Position numbers and translations under genes: made by a program. Of a stretch of DNA of 64,000 bases, positions 21,442 to 32,515 are shown piece by piece. Position 1 is the stretch's first letter; each line of letters starts with the position of its first letter. Under the pieces are notes generated by a model, which ran no database searches, had not been told where the DNA came from, and worked only from the letters and a program-made list of their open reading frames with translations. This DNA is from Amphibalanus amphitrite. Its lineage: Eukaryota; Arthropoda; Thecostraca; Balanomorpha; Balanidae. The stretch covers positions 372,001 to 436,000 of the forward strand of contig NW_024881845.1 of assembly GCF_019059575.1 (NCBI RefSeq), written 5' to 3'.

Positions 21442-24119
21442 CAGGGCATATTTTAAGGATTTTTTACTGCGTCCCAAAGGTGGCATAGGGCACATGCTTC
21501 GATCGGAAAGGGCACATACCACATTGCAAGCGAAATAATATATAATGCAGGTGAAATACACGTGTCATTGTGTAATGTGCCGGTGGAGGGACAGCAAGCG
21601 GGATATTGGGAGCGGGCTGTGATTGCTTTTGGCCAGTCTCGAAATTCGCCCAGTCATAGCGCGTTCTTTTTCCGCATTCAAAGGACGGACCGGCGAGTAA
21701 ATGATATTTCCATTGCTGTTAGTCATTCGTTTTCCTGAGCGTCGTTGGGCGTGTTTGACCTCCCTTGATGCACCTAAATGTAGGTACCTATGTTTAGCGA
21801 ATAAACATAGGTATGGAGACCCATGGAGGGGGGGAGGGCTGATAATTAGTTGAGCCGGAATTGGGATAGAAGCCGGTATGGGATTGGGATAGAAGCTCAG
21901 CGAGACTAGGGATTGTGTGGTGCCTTCGGTACGCCCCTCAAAATCACCCGTGTAGGGCCCTCAGGGCCGCCGGTTATGAAGCCTTTGGAGGCACTGAGGT
22001 GGGCCCTCACAGGTACCGGTGTGATGCTCTCAGAGGCATTGGTGCGGGGCCCCCAGAGGTGTCACTGTGGGCCCTCAGAGGCGCCGGTGAGGGTCCTCAC
22101 AGTTGCCGTTGTGGGCCCTCAGAGACACTGCAGTGTGGGGTTGTCACAGTCGGGTGTGGGACCCTTAGAGCTGCTGGCTCGAACCCTTTACAGGCCGACA
22201 GGGGCTCTCAAGAGGTCTGCGGTGCCTTCGGGAGCCCTGTGGAGTCCTTAGAGACCAGCAAGGTACACTCAGACGCCAGTGGGGCCCTCAGAGTCGTCGG
22301 TGTGGGGCCCTCAAAAGTCACCGGTGAGTGGCCGTCCGATGCGGCTCCGGCGTTGAGCCCCCAGAGCCGCCGATACGTATATATGGCCTTAAGAAGCACT
22401 GGTTTCGGGACCTCATTCAGGGGTGCCGGTTGCACTCAGAGGTAGCAGTGTGGGGCCCTCAGCTAGGCACCGGTGTGGGGCATTCACAGCCGCCGGTGAG
22501 GGCCCTCGCAGGCGCCGTTGTGGCCGTGGGGGCCTTCAACCATTGGTTTAGGGGGTCATCGCAGGCGTGTGTGGAACCCTTAGAGCTGCTGGTCCCTGAT
22601 AGGCCGGTAAGGGTCCTCAGAGGCCGGCAAGTAGCCCTCAGAGGTCGCCAATAGGCCCTGAGAAGCCGGCAAAGGGCCCTCAAAGGCCGACAAGGGACAC
22701 TAAAAAGCCGATGTGGGGCTCTTATGGAGAGAAGTGTGGCTCTTTGGAGCACATAAGGTGTTCTTTCGAGTCCTGTGGAGCCCTTCTGAGTCGAAAGATG
22801 CCAGCGTGGACCCTCAGCCGCCAATTGGCGTCGCAAGGCCCCTCTGGCCCGAGAGGCCCCCTGATCCGATGGGGGCACGTGCCCCCTGCTTCCCCTCCCC
22901 CCGGGTGCAGATGAGAATGCCATCGGCGGTGCGGAACACAACAATTGCAATCGTTCCTCCTCCCGTCGCGAGGCCGCTCATCCGACCCATATCCCATGAT
23001 TGTCAACCCTGGGGCTCGGGTCGGCAATGTACCGGCAAGGAAATCAGCTTTAGGTGAATAAAAAAGTCATTAAGAGTCATTAGTTGTCGTTACGTTCGTC
23101 GTTCATTAATAACAACTATACGGTGCCAAATGTACGTACCCGACGTACAGCTTGGAGCCGGGCGCCGCCCGGTCTCCACCAGTGACGTCATGCTAATGCT
23201 TAGCGACCGGTCTATTGGAAATCGCGGGATGATTCTACCTCTCTTATACGGCCTTGGTTTCAATGGCCGAGAATCCCCGGAAGGGTGGGCGCCGATTCCG
23301 CCCGGGTCAGCCTAACATCCAGGCTCGCACGTCCGGCTCGGCTCCGACAGGTCCAGCACGGCGACTACGCGAATGTCAATCATGAATGGGTGGTGGGCGG
23401 CGGATGGTGCCACAGGGGAGGGGGAGCGGAGGGGATTAAAGGTGACACTTATGCTGCTTGTGATAACTCGCCTCGCCTCCCTGGGTTCCGCCCAGGTCCA
23501 GGGATAATCTTCTCCAGCTTAAGCTAAAGTGTTATATTTGATTTTTTTATCAATATAAGTATTATTGGATCTGAGGGCAGGGCAAGAAACAGGACTAGAC
23601 ATGCACAATTTTCCCGAAATCCGGGCCCAGCACCGAACCGGCAGCAGCACCGAATGGGTCCTTAAGACGGGAAGACAACAAGGTATCGGGTTTGAGGGCA
23701 CTGGGTAGGGCAGAGAGGGTCACAGGGCCTGAATGCAGAGCAGGGCGCAGGGCCTGAAGGAAGGGCAGGGCAAGGTACAAGACCTTAGGACAGGGCACTG
23801 GGAAGGTCACATATCCTAGGGGTAGGGGGCAGGACATAACAAGGTGTACGACCCTAGGATAGGGCAGGGCACAAGGACTGGAGAGCGCATGTATGTGCTT
23901 AGGTGCATAGTAAATCAGGGCACAAAGCAATCAGAAAGACAACATCTGTTGCATAGTAAACGACCGAGGCATGTTAATTATTTTTGCTTGCACTTTTCCG
24001 CTGAAACCGTAACATTTCAGTGTGGGACGCAGTGGTCCAAATTTCGCGAGGGCTACGTCCCAAAGGCAGGGGGCTGCGTCCCAAAATGGGACGCAGTCAG
24101 TATGTTAAAATATGCCCTG
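21442..24119. mobile_element. hAT-type element, 2678 bp, without transposase
   Basis: The termini are CAGGGCATATTTTAA (21442) and TTAAAATATGCCCTG (to 24119). The perfect 8-bp duplication GAACGATT is at 21434-21441 and 24120-24127. Subterminal CTGCGTCCC copies face each other. The interior is not transposase. It consists of a GC-rich degenerate minisatellite (about 21935-22900), unrecognised sequence, and a GGGCAGGGC-rich tract (about 23570-23880). It is non-autonomous and may carry captured host sequence. Confidence 0.82.
21935..22900 (+). repeat. Degenerate GC-rich minisatellite inside the hAT element
   Basis: A degenerate unit of roughly 30 bp recurs, based on GTGGGGCCCTCAGAG and GCCGGTG. 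Copies differ in length and spacing. The long plus- and minus-strand frames here are by-products of the repeat. Confidence 0.6.
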
Positions 24120-24127
24120 GAACGATT

Positions 24128-25710
24128 TCTACGTTTTCACTGTTTTTTAAACAAGTTCTTTGTAAAAAAAAGATCAATAGACTGAAAGAAAGAAATGAAA
24201 TAAACCTTTTTAAACATTATTCCGTCTTTCTCATTTGGGTATCGCTACCCAAATTTACTACTTTTAAAACAAACTCGAGGTTGGATTTGAAGCCGGCATT
24301 TGTTGCGCAGCTGTTACAACAGCAGCGCTACGTGATGCCGATAATAATTTGTTTGGGTTTCGAATATGTAGCGCGCGTGGTATGATTTGAGATTATTTAT
24401 ATGCACTGTGGATTGGAGAAGCTGGAGGTCTAAGGTATATTTGATAGAAATTGAATTTTTATAGCCTTACCCAACAAAACATATTTTCATGTTGTTTGTC
24501 AATTGGCATCAGCCGTTTCATTACGCATCTTGATCTATCGAAGGTATGGTCATTTTCTTCACTTTGACTTGCATGACTTATGACTCGACGCATTCAAAAT
24601 AAATATCAATACACAGGTACCAATAGGTGTCAATTGCTTTGCAACAACCAAAAAGAGAATTAAATGCTTCGAAGAGCACTGCATCAAAATTTTGATAGAA
24701 TAGGTACTTGAGATAAAGATTTGCCAATGCCCAATGGCCATGTGTTTGAGAAAATCCAAGATTGAGATGAAGATCTTTATAGCATTCTTGATTGTTTTCT
24801 GATCATTTTATCATTTTGCATTTAAATTGGTGCAACATTGAATTGACTTTGATAGCTGACCCAACTTTAGTTCATGCAGAAGCATAAAAATATTGAACTT
24901 GAATCCCTGCTCCACTAGTTTTTCTGTGAGAATTATCTGTAGGTACCTACATTTCATATCAATAATAGCTGACAATGTTACGTTTTTACTATTTTTATTA
25001 AACATTCCTGGTGACTTATCACTGTTGGTGAAATTTGGTGGAGAATATGCTGCTTGCAAATTATAATTATGCAGATTCATATTACCCTTACATCTGAAAA
25101 ATAAAATACACTTAAATTAATGTGTGTACACAACTCACAGATAGATTCATTTGCATTAAGTCTGTCTTTTGAACTTAGGATTAAAGCAGTGACAAACTAC
25201 CTACCTATGCTTACCAGCTCAAGGAATTCAGCTTTGAATGTTCCAAAATCCAGCAATTGAGCACACTACCTATTCTCTGCTCTGATTTTATCAGCATGTG
25301 AAATAAAAATACAAAAATAGTAACTAAATGCCATCCTATAAAAGCTGTAGCATCTGAGTTTACCTTACAGCACTGTTATGAAATCTAAAATACCAGTCCA
25401 TTTCTGGTAATATCATTGTCACTTCTGCAATTTATAAACAGAAAATGTGTTTTTAGTGGAGACTATAAAAACTAGGGTGCAAACAAGATGCTTTGTATCC
25501 GACTCCCTTCTGTATCTAACATGCTGTCAGACCATCAGAGTAAATAATTCAACACAATTCAGCCATGTGTTGCTGATGGATGAAACCAAATCATTATATG
25601 TGGGAATATATGAATACCATCTGGACTCTGGAGCTGCACCCCAGTATTAAGTTTATCATGAAGCATCTTCCTGTAGTTCCCCCGGGCGGTGACGGTGGGC
25701 GTCACGGCGG
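24128..25710. other. AT-rich interval; nothing recognised
   Basis: Composition falls sharply to AT-rich compared with both neighbours. GTAGGTACCTAC-like motifs recur. I see no coding frame or element ends. Confidence 0.4.
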
Positions 25711-28700
25711 TATTGTATTGTATTGTATTTACATTTAAGAGCGATCCACATACAAAGTGCGTGGCGATTACTGCTCAGAATCCGTATCCGCGGTTGCTAA
25801 TCTAATCATTCAAAACAGTTGCACATTCACTCACGTCAAAACAAGGACAAAACACCCTCAGGACAGCCTCATCGCTTTTACCCACCCCTATCCTATTGGT
25901 CAGCGACGATGTGCTGATTCATCGTCCACGATTGCGGCTTTAACAGCGCGGGCGAAGCGGGCGGGAGGCAGCTGCGACAGGTGAGGTGGCAGGCTGTTCA
26001 GCAGAGCTGCAGCTCGATAGCCAAACCGCCGCTTGCCCGTTTCCAGCCGTGGACGGGGAAGATGGAAGAAGTGATCTTGTCTGGATGGTCTCTCGCGGAT
26101 AGCGCTATTAGCGACGAACAGGGCTGCTAGTTGCTCAGGTTCACGGCGCTGTATGATCTTGTGTGCGATGACAAGGGTGTGGAAATCGGACATACCGCGC
26201 GGGGACAACCACCCGAGTTTTGTTCGCAGGTCGGAGACATGGTCAAATTTACGGCGGCCGAAAATAACTCTAGCGGCGAAGTTAAGAATTTTTTGGAGTC
26301 GATCGAAATTTTTTTGGGACCCATTACCATAAACTGAAAGGCAGTACTGGATACGCGATACAACGAGTGCCGTCACGAGCGTTCGAATGATGCCATCTGG
26401 GAGACAATGGCGCGCATGTGAAAGACCAATCAACAGTCCCGTACACCGGCGGCAGAGTTCAGAGACGTGTGCGTCCCATGACATAGTGCTGTCAAAAGTG
26501 ACGCCAAGGTTCCCGACTTGTGCGCACGGTTGCAACGCTGCGTTGCGGAATGGTACTCTAAAGTCTGGTAATTTACGAAGATTTTGACGAGTGCCAAATA
26601 CAATAAGCTGTGTTTTACTTGCGTTCACTTTGAGGGCGTTAGCGCAAAACCAGTCGTTGAGAGACGCGAGCGAGTCCTCCATGCGCGAGATGAGAACTTC
26701 GAGGTCCCGAGCTGGACCGCTAACCAATACTTGAGTGTCATCGGCATACTGAAACACTTTTGCGTCGCCCGCGTATAGCGATAAGTTGTTAGAGAAAATG
26801 GTGAAAAGAAGCGGCCCTAACGCAGAGCCCTGGAAGACACCCATGGCATTAGAAAGAGGCCTAGACAGCACTCTACGTCCGGATACATCTTTCAAAGACA
26901 CGCTCTGAGTGTGTCCATGTAGATACGCGGCGAACCCGGAAATTTCAATGCCGTGTAACATCAGTTTTTGCATCAGAAGATCGTGGTCAATCACGTCGAA
27001 ACATTTACTGAGATCGAGAAGGCATAGCATTGACAAATCCCCCCTATCAGTGGCGGCCAGGATGTGTTCAGTGACAGACAGCAACGCGGTTTCCGTGGAG
27101 TGCCGGGGGCGGAAGCCGTGCTGGGAGGATGCCAGAAGGTGATTATGGGAGAGGTAGGCGTAGAGCTGCTGATGGACAATGCGTTCAACTACTTTCATGA
27201 TTACAGGAACTAGGGAAATGGGTCGGAAGTTTGCGGGGTCTGAAGGGTTACCAGACTTGAACAGAGGGTGAACTATGGAATTTTTCCATGAATCGGGGAT
27301 GTCAGATTGGATTAAGCAGGTATTGATAATATGCAGGATGACACCACCAATAGCGGGGAATCCGAATTTCAGCATGCGGACACAGACGTTATCGGAGCCG
27401 CAGGCACTCGAGTTACGCATGCTGAAAATAATCCGCTCGAGCTCCCCCAGTGTTATCTCACGAAGTTGAAAAGTGCATGCGCCGACACGGGTGAGACGCA
27501 CATCCAAATCGGTGGGAGTGTTTTGGGTTCGGATCTCGTCAGCGACACGAGGACCGACAGATACAAAAAATGAATTTAAATCATCGGCAGATAGATCGGG
27601 CTGGACGTCTGGGCCGTCCTTCTTCGCGGCTACCACTGACCTGATGCACTGCCAAACTTTGTTGGGGCCCCGCTCCCCAATTTCCCTCCGTATCTCTATT
27701 CGCCTGTCTCGACGCACTGCCGCCCGGACTGAGCGGTTTAGGTCTCTGTATTCGCTCGAGTTGCGGCCTAGATGGCGAAGCGCAGCGCGACGTTGAGACA
27801 TGAGGTTACGGGTGGCGGCGGAGACGGGAGGAGCGGTCGGGTTACGGATAGACACACGCTTGATTGGGGCATGGGCATCAAAAACAGGTACGAAGAACGA
27901 CAAGAAAGCATGCCACTTGTCACTGACAGTTTCGGCAGAGAAGACATAATCCCAGTCGACATCGAGTAAGTCGTGATACAGTGTAGGGTGATCTAGGCGC
28001 TTAAAAGAGCGAGATGAGATAACGGCGGGCTTTTGACGCACTTTCGGCACATTGACAATCACGTCGATGATTTTATGGGGACTGAAGTGACAATAATTAA
28101 CGCTGGTGTCACACACAAGTTCGCGTTTGTTAACAATACATACATCCAATAGAGAGCCGGAGGTAAAAGTTGGATTTGTTACTAGTTGATCTAAAGAATA
28201 ATTCGATAAGAAGCTGATCAGATGTTGAGACGCGCGGAAACTCGGCCCCTTCAATAGGTCACAGTTGAGGTCCCCGCAGAGAACGAACGGAACTCTGGGG
28301 TAATCGATGAGGACCCGCTGCAGCTGGGCCTCGAGGTCCGTGAAGTCGGCGAGCAGGGCAGCCTCAGAGTGTCGGGGTGGCCGATAAAGGGAGCAGATGA
28401 TTATCTGTTGGCCCTTGTCCAGCTTCAGCAGCGCCCACTGCGACTCCAGCTTGCTTTCGGAGCTCCCGCTGCCGGGGATCTTCAGTGTCATTGACGTCAA
28501 ACTGTTTTTAGTGATGATGGCTACGCCGCCATAACCGCTGCCATCTGGGCGGTCCACACGACTGAGCGAGTAGCCCGGAATGACCAGGAGGCGTTTCGGG
28601 GTAGACGGACGTAGCCAGGTCTCGGAAAGCACCATTACGTCGTAGTTGCGACGAGCGAGTTCGCAGGTCAGCTCTTGAAGTTTGGGTTTGATACTTTGAA

Positions 28701-29192
28701 TATTTAGGGCGCCGATCAGCAATTTGGGCGGGTCGGTCGGCCGGCTGGACTGGAGAGTCCTCGATGCGGGGCGGGGTCCACATGCCGCTTCCGCAGGGCT
28801 GAGGGGGCGTGATCGATTAAGACAGCGGATGAGATACGCGGGAAGACTGCGCCGGATAGTCTCGGCTACTTCACGAGTGGTGTCGTTGCTTAGTCGGTCA
28901 CGCACCACCATCAGATGTGCCCGGTCGTATGCACGTCTGGCAGATTCAGCAGTGTGATCGTCCCGTCGGTGGTCGCTGGCCGGTGTTTGGCACTCTACAC
29001 GGCGAGACCCGTTCGGGGCCCCAGTGCCGGAAGCAGTCAGCTGTCCGCTGCTCCCATGTCCCCTCGCACGCCGAGCGCGCCAGCCCGCGCGGCGGCCGCG
29101 CCGAGCGGGCCGCCGGGGCAGGGGGGAAGGGTCGGCCGGCATTGTTCGTTTAGCCGGCTACCGGCGTCTCAGGCGCCGGCCGGTCCCGGTAG
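25711..29192 (-). mobile_element. CR1/L2-like non-LTR retrotransposon, near full length in ORF2
   Basis: Its 3' end on the minus strand is a short tandem tail, (AATAC)n, at 25730-25711. Such tails are typical of CR1/L2-group elements, which end in microsatellites rather than poly(A). A single 1080-codon frame fills 25900-29142. No ORF1 is seen upstream, so the copy is probably 5'-truncated or its first ORF is unrecognisable. The 5' boundary near 29192 is approximate. Confidence 0.8.
25900..29142 (-). CDS. Non-LTR retrotransposon ORF2: AP endonuclease and reverse transcriptase
   Basis: The frame is intact: 1080 residues, ATG at 29142. An Arg-rich N-terminus (1-135) is followed by an APE-type endonuclease (about 140-365), with LNIQS, SETWL and LCGDLNCD. 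The final endonuclease motif reads SPHKIID (about 354-360), where the family normally has S-D-H. The reverse transcriptase (about 610-850) shows HGFRPRHSTETALL, LLDLSKCFDVIDHDLL, QGSALGPLLF and the catalytic YADD (799-802). A C-terminal region common to CR1/Rex/L2 elements follows. It would copy its RNA at nicked target DNA. Lack of internal stops suggests a fairly recent insertion, but the SPH change may impair nicking. Confidence 0.9.
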   Translation of the reverse strand: MPADPSPLPRRPARRGRRAGWRARRARGHGSSGQLTASGTGAPNGSRRVECQTPASDHRRDDHTAESARRAYDRAHLMVVRDRLSNDTTREVAETIRRSLPAYLIRCLNRSRPLSPAEAACGPRPASRTLQSSRPTDPPKLLIGALNIQSIKPKLQELTCELARRNYDVMVLSETWLRPSTPKRLLVIPGYSLSRVDRPDGSGYGGVAIITKNSLTSMTLKIPGSGSSESKLESQWALLKLDKGQQIIICSLYRPPRHSEAALLADFTDLEAQLQRVLIDYPRVPFVLCGDLNCDLLKGPSFRASQHLISFLSNYSLDQLVTNPTFTSGSLLDVCIVNKRELVCDTSVNYCHFSPHKIIDVIVNVPKVRQKPAVISSRSFKRLDHPTLYHDLLDVDWDYVFSAETVSDKWHAFLSFFVPVFDAHAPIKRVSIRNPTAPPVSAATRNLMSQRRAALRHLGRNSSEYRDLNRSVRAAVRRDRRIEIRREIGERGPNKVWQCIRSVVAAKKDGPDVQPDLSADDLNSFFVSVGPRVADEIRTQNTPTDLDVRLTRVGACTFQLREITLGELERIIFSMRNSSACGSDNVCVRMLKFGFPAIGGVILHIINTCLIQSDIPDSWKNSIVHPLFKSGNPSDPANFRPISLVPVIMKVVERIVHQQLYAYLSHNHLLASSQHGFRPRHSTETALLSVTEHILAATDRGDLSMLCLLDLSKCFDVIDHDLLMQKLMLHGIEISGFAAYLHGHTQSVSLKDVSGRRVLSRPLSNAMGVFQGSALGPLLFTIFSNNLSLYAGDAKVFQYADDTQVLVSGPARDLEVLISRMEDSLASLNDWFCANALKVNASKTQLIVFGTRQNLRKLPDFRVPFRNAALQPCAQVGNLGVTFDSTMSWDAHVSELCRRCTGLLIGLSHARHCLPDGIIRTLVTALVVSRIQYCLSVYGNGSQKNFDRLQKILNFAARVIFGRRKFDHVSDLRTKLGWLSPRGMSDFHTLVIAHKIIQRREPEQLAALFVANSAIRERPSRQDHFFHLPRPRLETGKRRFGYRAAALLNSLPPHLSQLPPARFARAVKAAIVDDESAHRR

Positions 29193-29237
29193 GGCCAAAG
29201 TATGATCTCCTGTAGCCGGTCTTGGGTGACCTTTGGG
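29193..29237 (+). repeat. 45-bp direct repeat, copy 1
   Basis: The sequence starts GGCCAAAGTATGATCTCC and ends GACCTTTGGG. It is identical to 29806-29850. It abuts the presumed 5' end of the non-LTR element. Confidence 0.8.
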
Positions 29238-29805
29238 TATGTACCGTGCGCACCGCCCGTCACCCCGCCCGGAATGCCACCCGCTCGTAGAAGTTCCCCA
29301 TATACCGTGCTCGTAGATAGGCGTCGGATTCCGGCGGTCCCTCAGTCAGCGCTCACGGCCGCAGATTTCCCAGATGATAAGGCGCCGTTAAATCGTGTCG
29401 TGCCGCTGTGCGGTCGTTACATGTGCCTTATTCATTCGTGTCCGACACCGCTCTTCCATTTATTTGGCGGGACGACAGCGCCCAATAACACTACGACCAC
29501 CGAACGACCAGTGAACTGTGTTACAGTTTTTACGGTCAAGTATTTTTATTGAAACATTGCTCAGCAGCTTTATTAGGTTGACTATGTAATCCCTTGTATC
29601 CATGTAGTATCGAAGTGTTGCTTCTTCGATAACGTATCATTTCTTGATGTTAGGTATTTGCCTCTAGCCAACTTCTGTTCGAAACTTATTGAAAACTATG
29701 CGTGTTTTGCAGTTTTGTGATTGTGAATGAAAACTTCGCCGCTTTTTGCAGTTGCCTAGGACGCATTTTGTTTGTTTATTTGTTTATTAGTAAGGGCACT
29801 TAACA

Positions 29806-29850
29806 GGCCAAAGTATGATCTCCTGTAGCCGGTCTTGGGTGACCTTTGGG
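29806..29850 (+). repeat. 45-bp direct repeat, copy 2
   Basis: This is identical to 29193-29237, with 568 bp between the copies. The intervening sequence has no recognised coding content. Confidence 0.8.
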
Positions 29851-32179
29851 CATCATTTGTAGCTCATCCAGGCTGGAGAATAACAGCCAGACATCTTCAA
29901 ACCCGCGATTTCTTTCACTGAAGAAACTTTAGTGACCTGAGTTTAGCAGCAAATGTGGTCTAGGCTCAGTCGTACTCATCCCACTATTTCTTTGAGGAAA
30001 CCTCACCGCTTCCGCTGTCAGACACGTATGCCTAGATAACGTGATTTGCTCAGCGGTTGAAGTTTCCCTCCATGAAATGCCTCCCCTAAATTAGTCCTTG
30101 GTGGCTTAATGTTCTACTGCTACCGACCAACCGATCTACCGCCCGATCTTCCAACAGCTATTTGATTTGCTCGGTTGTTTGTTTCACGGCGTGTGCCGCT
30201 GCACTGACCGTCCTAGTCCAGTATCAATCAATCAATGTAATTTAATCGACCGACGATCAATCTGTGAGCTCGGTCGGATTTTTCCAGACCGATTGAAAAA
30301 GCTGAGTGCCTGGGAAGATCTGGGCGTTGGAGAGAGTGAGAGAGCAGTGATCAGAATCTGCCGACTCCAGGCAGAGGATGAAGAGCGACTCAAACCTGAA
30401 TCAACTGCCTTTGGAGGATCGATGGCCCCACTTACAGGTACTGTTTCTTCTGGTCGCTGTTGGCTCTTTGCTAAGTGCTCTCTGCAACATTTTCCTGTAG
30501 TGGACGTAGCTGCCTCTGATTCGATTTCAATCACGTCCCATGACAAAAATTTCATTTAAACAAATATTCGTGGGCTGTTAACCGTTGATACTTGATAGAG
30601 GGTATGCAATTCCTGCGAGCTTGGGATTATGTAGGTAGTCTCGGGCCTTCAAACTTTCGCTTCGTTACAACTCGTTAAGATTCGCTATGCTACCACGAAT
30701 CAAGCTGCCGAATTTACGGAAGCTAGGTACCTACGGAATAAGCATCCTGAATGACCCGATCAACTAATGCCGTGTGAGGAACAACTCACAAATAATCATC
30801 TCAATAAATCTCGCTTCGTTCAGTCACATTTTCGTTCCGCTAAACGATTTTCCTCACAATACCCACCTCGATCACACACCACACGGTAGCTCACCGATCG
30901 ACCACTGCAGAACTTTCCCGGGCCGCCGTCACGCTCAGCTCCCGGAAGCGTGCTCATCTGAGGAGGCAGCCTGTCTCTCAGGTGGCACTTGGAGGCCCGC
31001 GCGGCGGCGCCGCTGCCCGCGTCTGACCTGTATGCATATCAGGACATTCCCGGAGCCAGTGACGGCCCGGGCCGTACTCCTTTTCCCGGCCGGGGTGCTC
31101 GATCGCGCCGCGCAACTGGTTTGTTGCCAGGCACTGCTGGAGCGGCTCAGCCAAGCTGCTTAAAGCGCTTTGTCTGTCCGAAATTAGGGCGGCTGGCAGC
31201 CAGCTATTGATGGCATTTGTGGCTCTGGGAATATGGTGCAGGACGCAACGTTTAGAGTTTGTTTCATGTATTTCGCTACCGGGAATGCAGGTATGCGGCG
31301 TTTAATTTTTAATTTGCGTAATGTGTGGATTCTGCACCGCTTGCACTGCTGGATTTGAACAGCTGCAGGAAGGAACAATAACATTTGCTTAACATCATTA
31401 GCGTTTCTCGTTCGTGTGTCTTTCCCCAGAGTATTTTCAAATTAGCTTACTGAGAATAAGATAACATGTCTTTTTACATGTCATATCATTTTTTTTCTGC
31501 AGCGAGCTGCCCTTACGTATTTCTTACTCTTGCTTCGGACAACATTCTATTAAGATATTTTGGTTTTCGTAGGAAATGTTCTCCTTGTCAGTCTGTCGTC
31601 CGGACAATTGGATTGCACCATCCGATTGCCCGGGAAAAGCCCATCCGTTCTCCTCCTTTGCACCCGTTACATAACGCCGGGGTTCACCCACCGGTGTGGT
31701 GAACGGTAGAAAGGGTCCGACCTCACTCATGTGACACTCTGGACCCCTCCCCACCCCTCCTACCGGACGAGACGGGACACGCTTAACCCTGCTTTGCCTC
31801 AGATTGGGTGTCGCGGCCCTGCCTCCGGGCACGCTGAATGGATTGTCCCTCTGTCGGCCTCGTGACTTGGCATCACATGTGGTGAGTGACATCACTCGCG
31901 GGGAGTTTCGGCATCCTATCGGTGTGTTCGTCTTCCTGATAATGGTTCGTGTCGTGGCTGTAGGCCGTTGATCAAAACTAAGTTTGCATACATTGTCTGG
32001 AATTTGGAAGCGGTTACCATGGTGGTTTGGCTTAGTATTCGGGTATTTTGCATTCCTGGTGACGCCGTGGTTTTCGGTGGCAGTCAGCTGGCGTGACTGG
32101 CTCGATTTTTCACATCGCCGAGGTTTGGCCACTGTTACTGCAATCCTGCTGCCGCGCGGTGCCGCTGTTGTCAGTAGGT
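29851..32179. other. Interval without a recognised gene
   Basis: One candidate exon is listed separately (30288-30438). The rest shows a GC-rich patch near 30900-31120 and no element ends. Confidence 0.35.
30288..30438 (+). CDS. Candidate coding exon, product unknown
   Basis: A good acceptor (GATTTTTCCAG, ending 30287) is followed by 151 nt open in one frame, reading RLKKLSAWEDLGVGESERAVIRI and continuing to GGSMAPLT. It ends at a CTTACAG|GTACTG donor. The charged, helical-looking peptide is not a family I recognise. Splice signals plus an open frame are weak evidence alone, and no partner exons were found. Confidence 0.2.
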
Positions 32180-32515
32180 ACTATGTCAATGGTGCCAGTT
32201 TGGTGCCAATGGTGCCAGTCAATGGTGTTACTTGTGTCAGTCCCGTGACACCGATGTGAGCCCCTTGTCACCTCTGCTCCTCCATGCCAGTGGTGTCAGT
32301 CCCATGCCACTGTTGTCACCCCCGTGCCAATGTTGTTAGTCCCGTGTCACCCGTATCAGTCCTGTGTCAGTACTGGCAGTTCCGTGTCACCGGTGTCAGT
32401 CCCATGTCACCGGTGTCAGTCCCATGTCACCTCTGTTTCTCCCATGTCATGGGTATCAGTTCGTGTCACCGGTCCCAGTTTTGTCAATGCTGTCAGTCGT
32501 GTCACTGGGCGGGTC
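32180..32515 (+). repeat. Minisatellite, about 20-21 bp period
   Basis: The unit is close to CCCGTGTCACCGGTGTCAGT and is repeated with variation. Open frames over it are by-products. Confidence 0.75.

Noticed and set aside
22000-22950. GC-rich frames of 100-176 residues inside the hAT element
   Set aside because: They arise from a degenerate minisatellite and have no domain or splice support.
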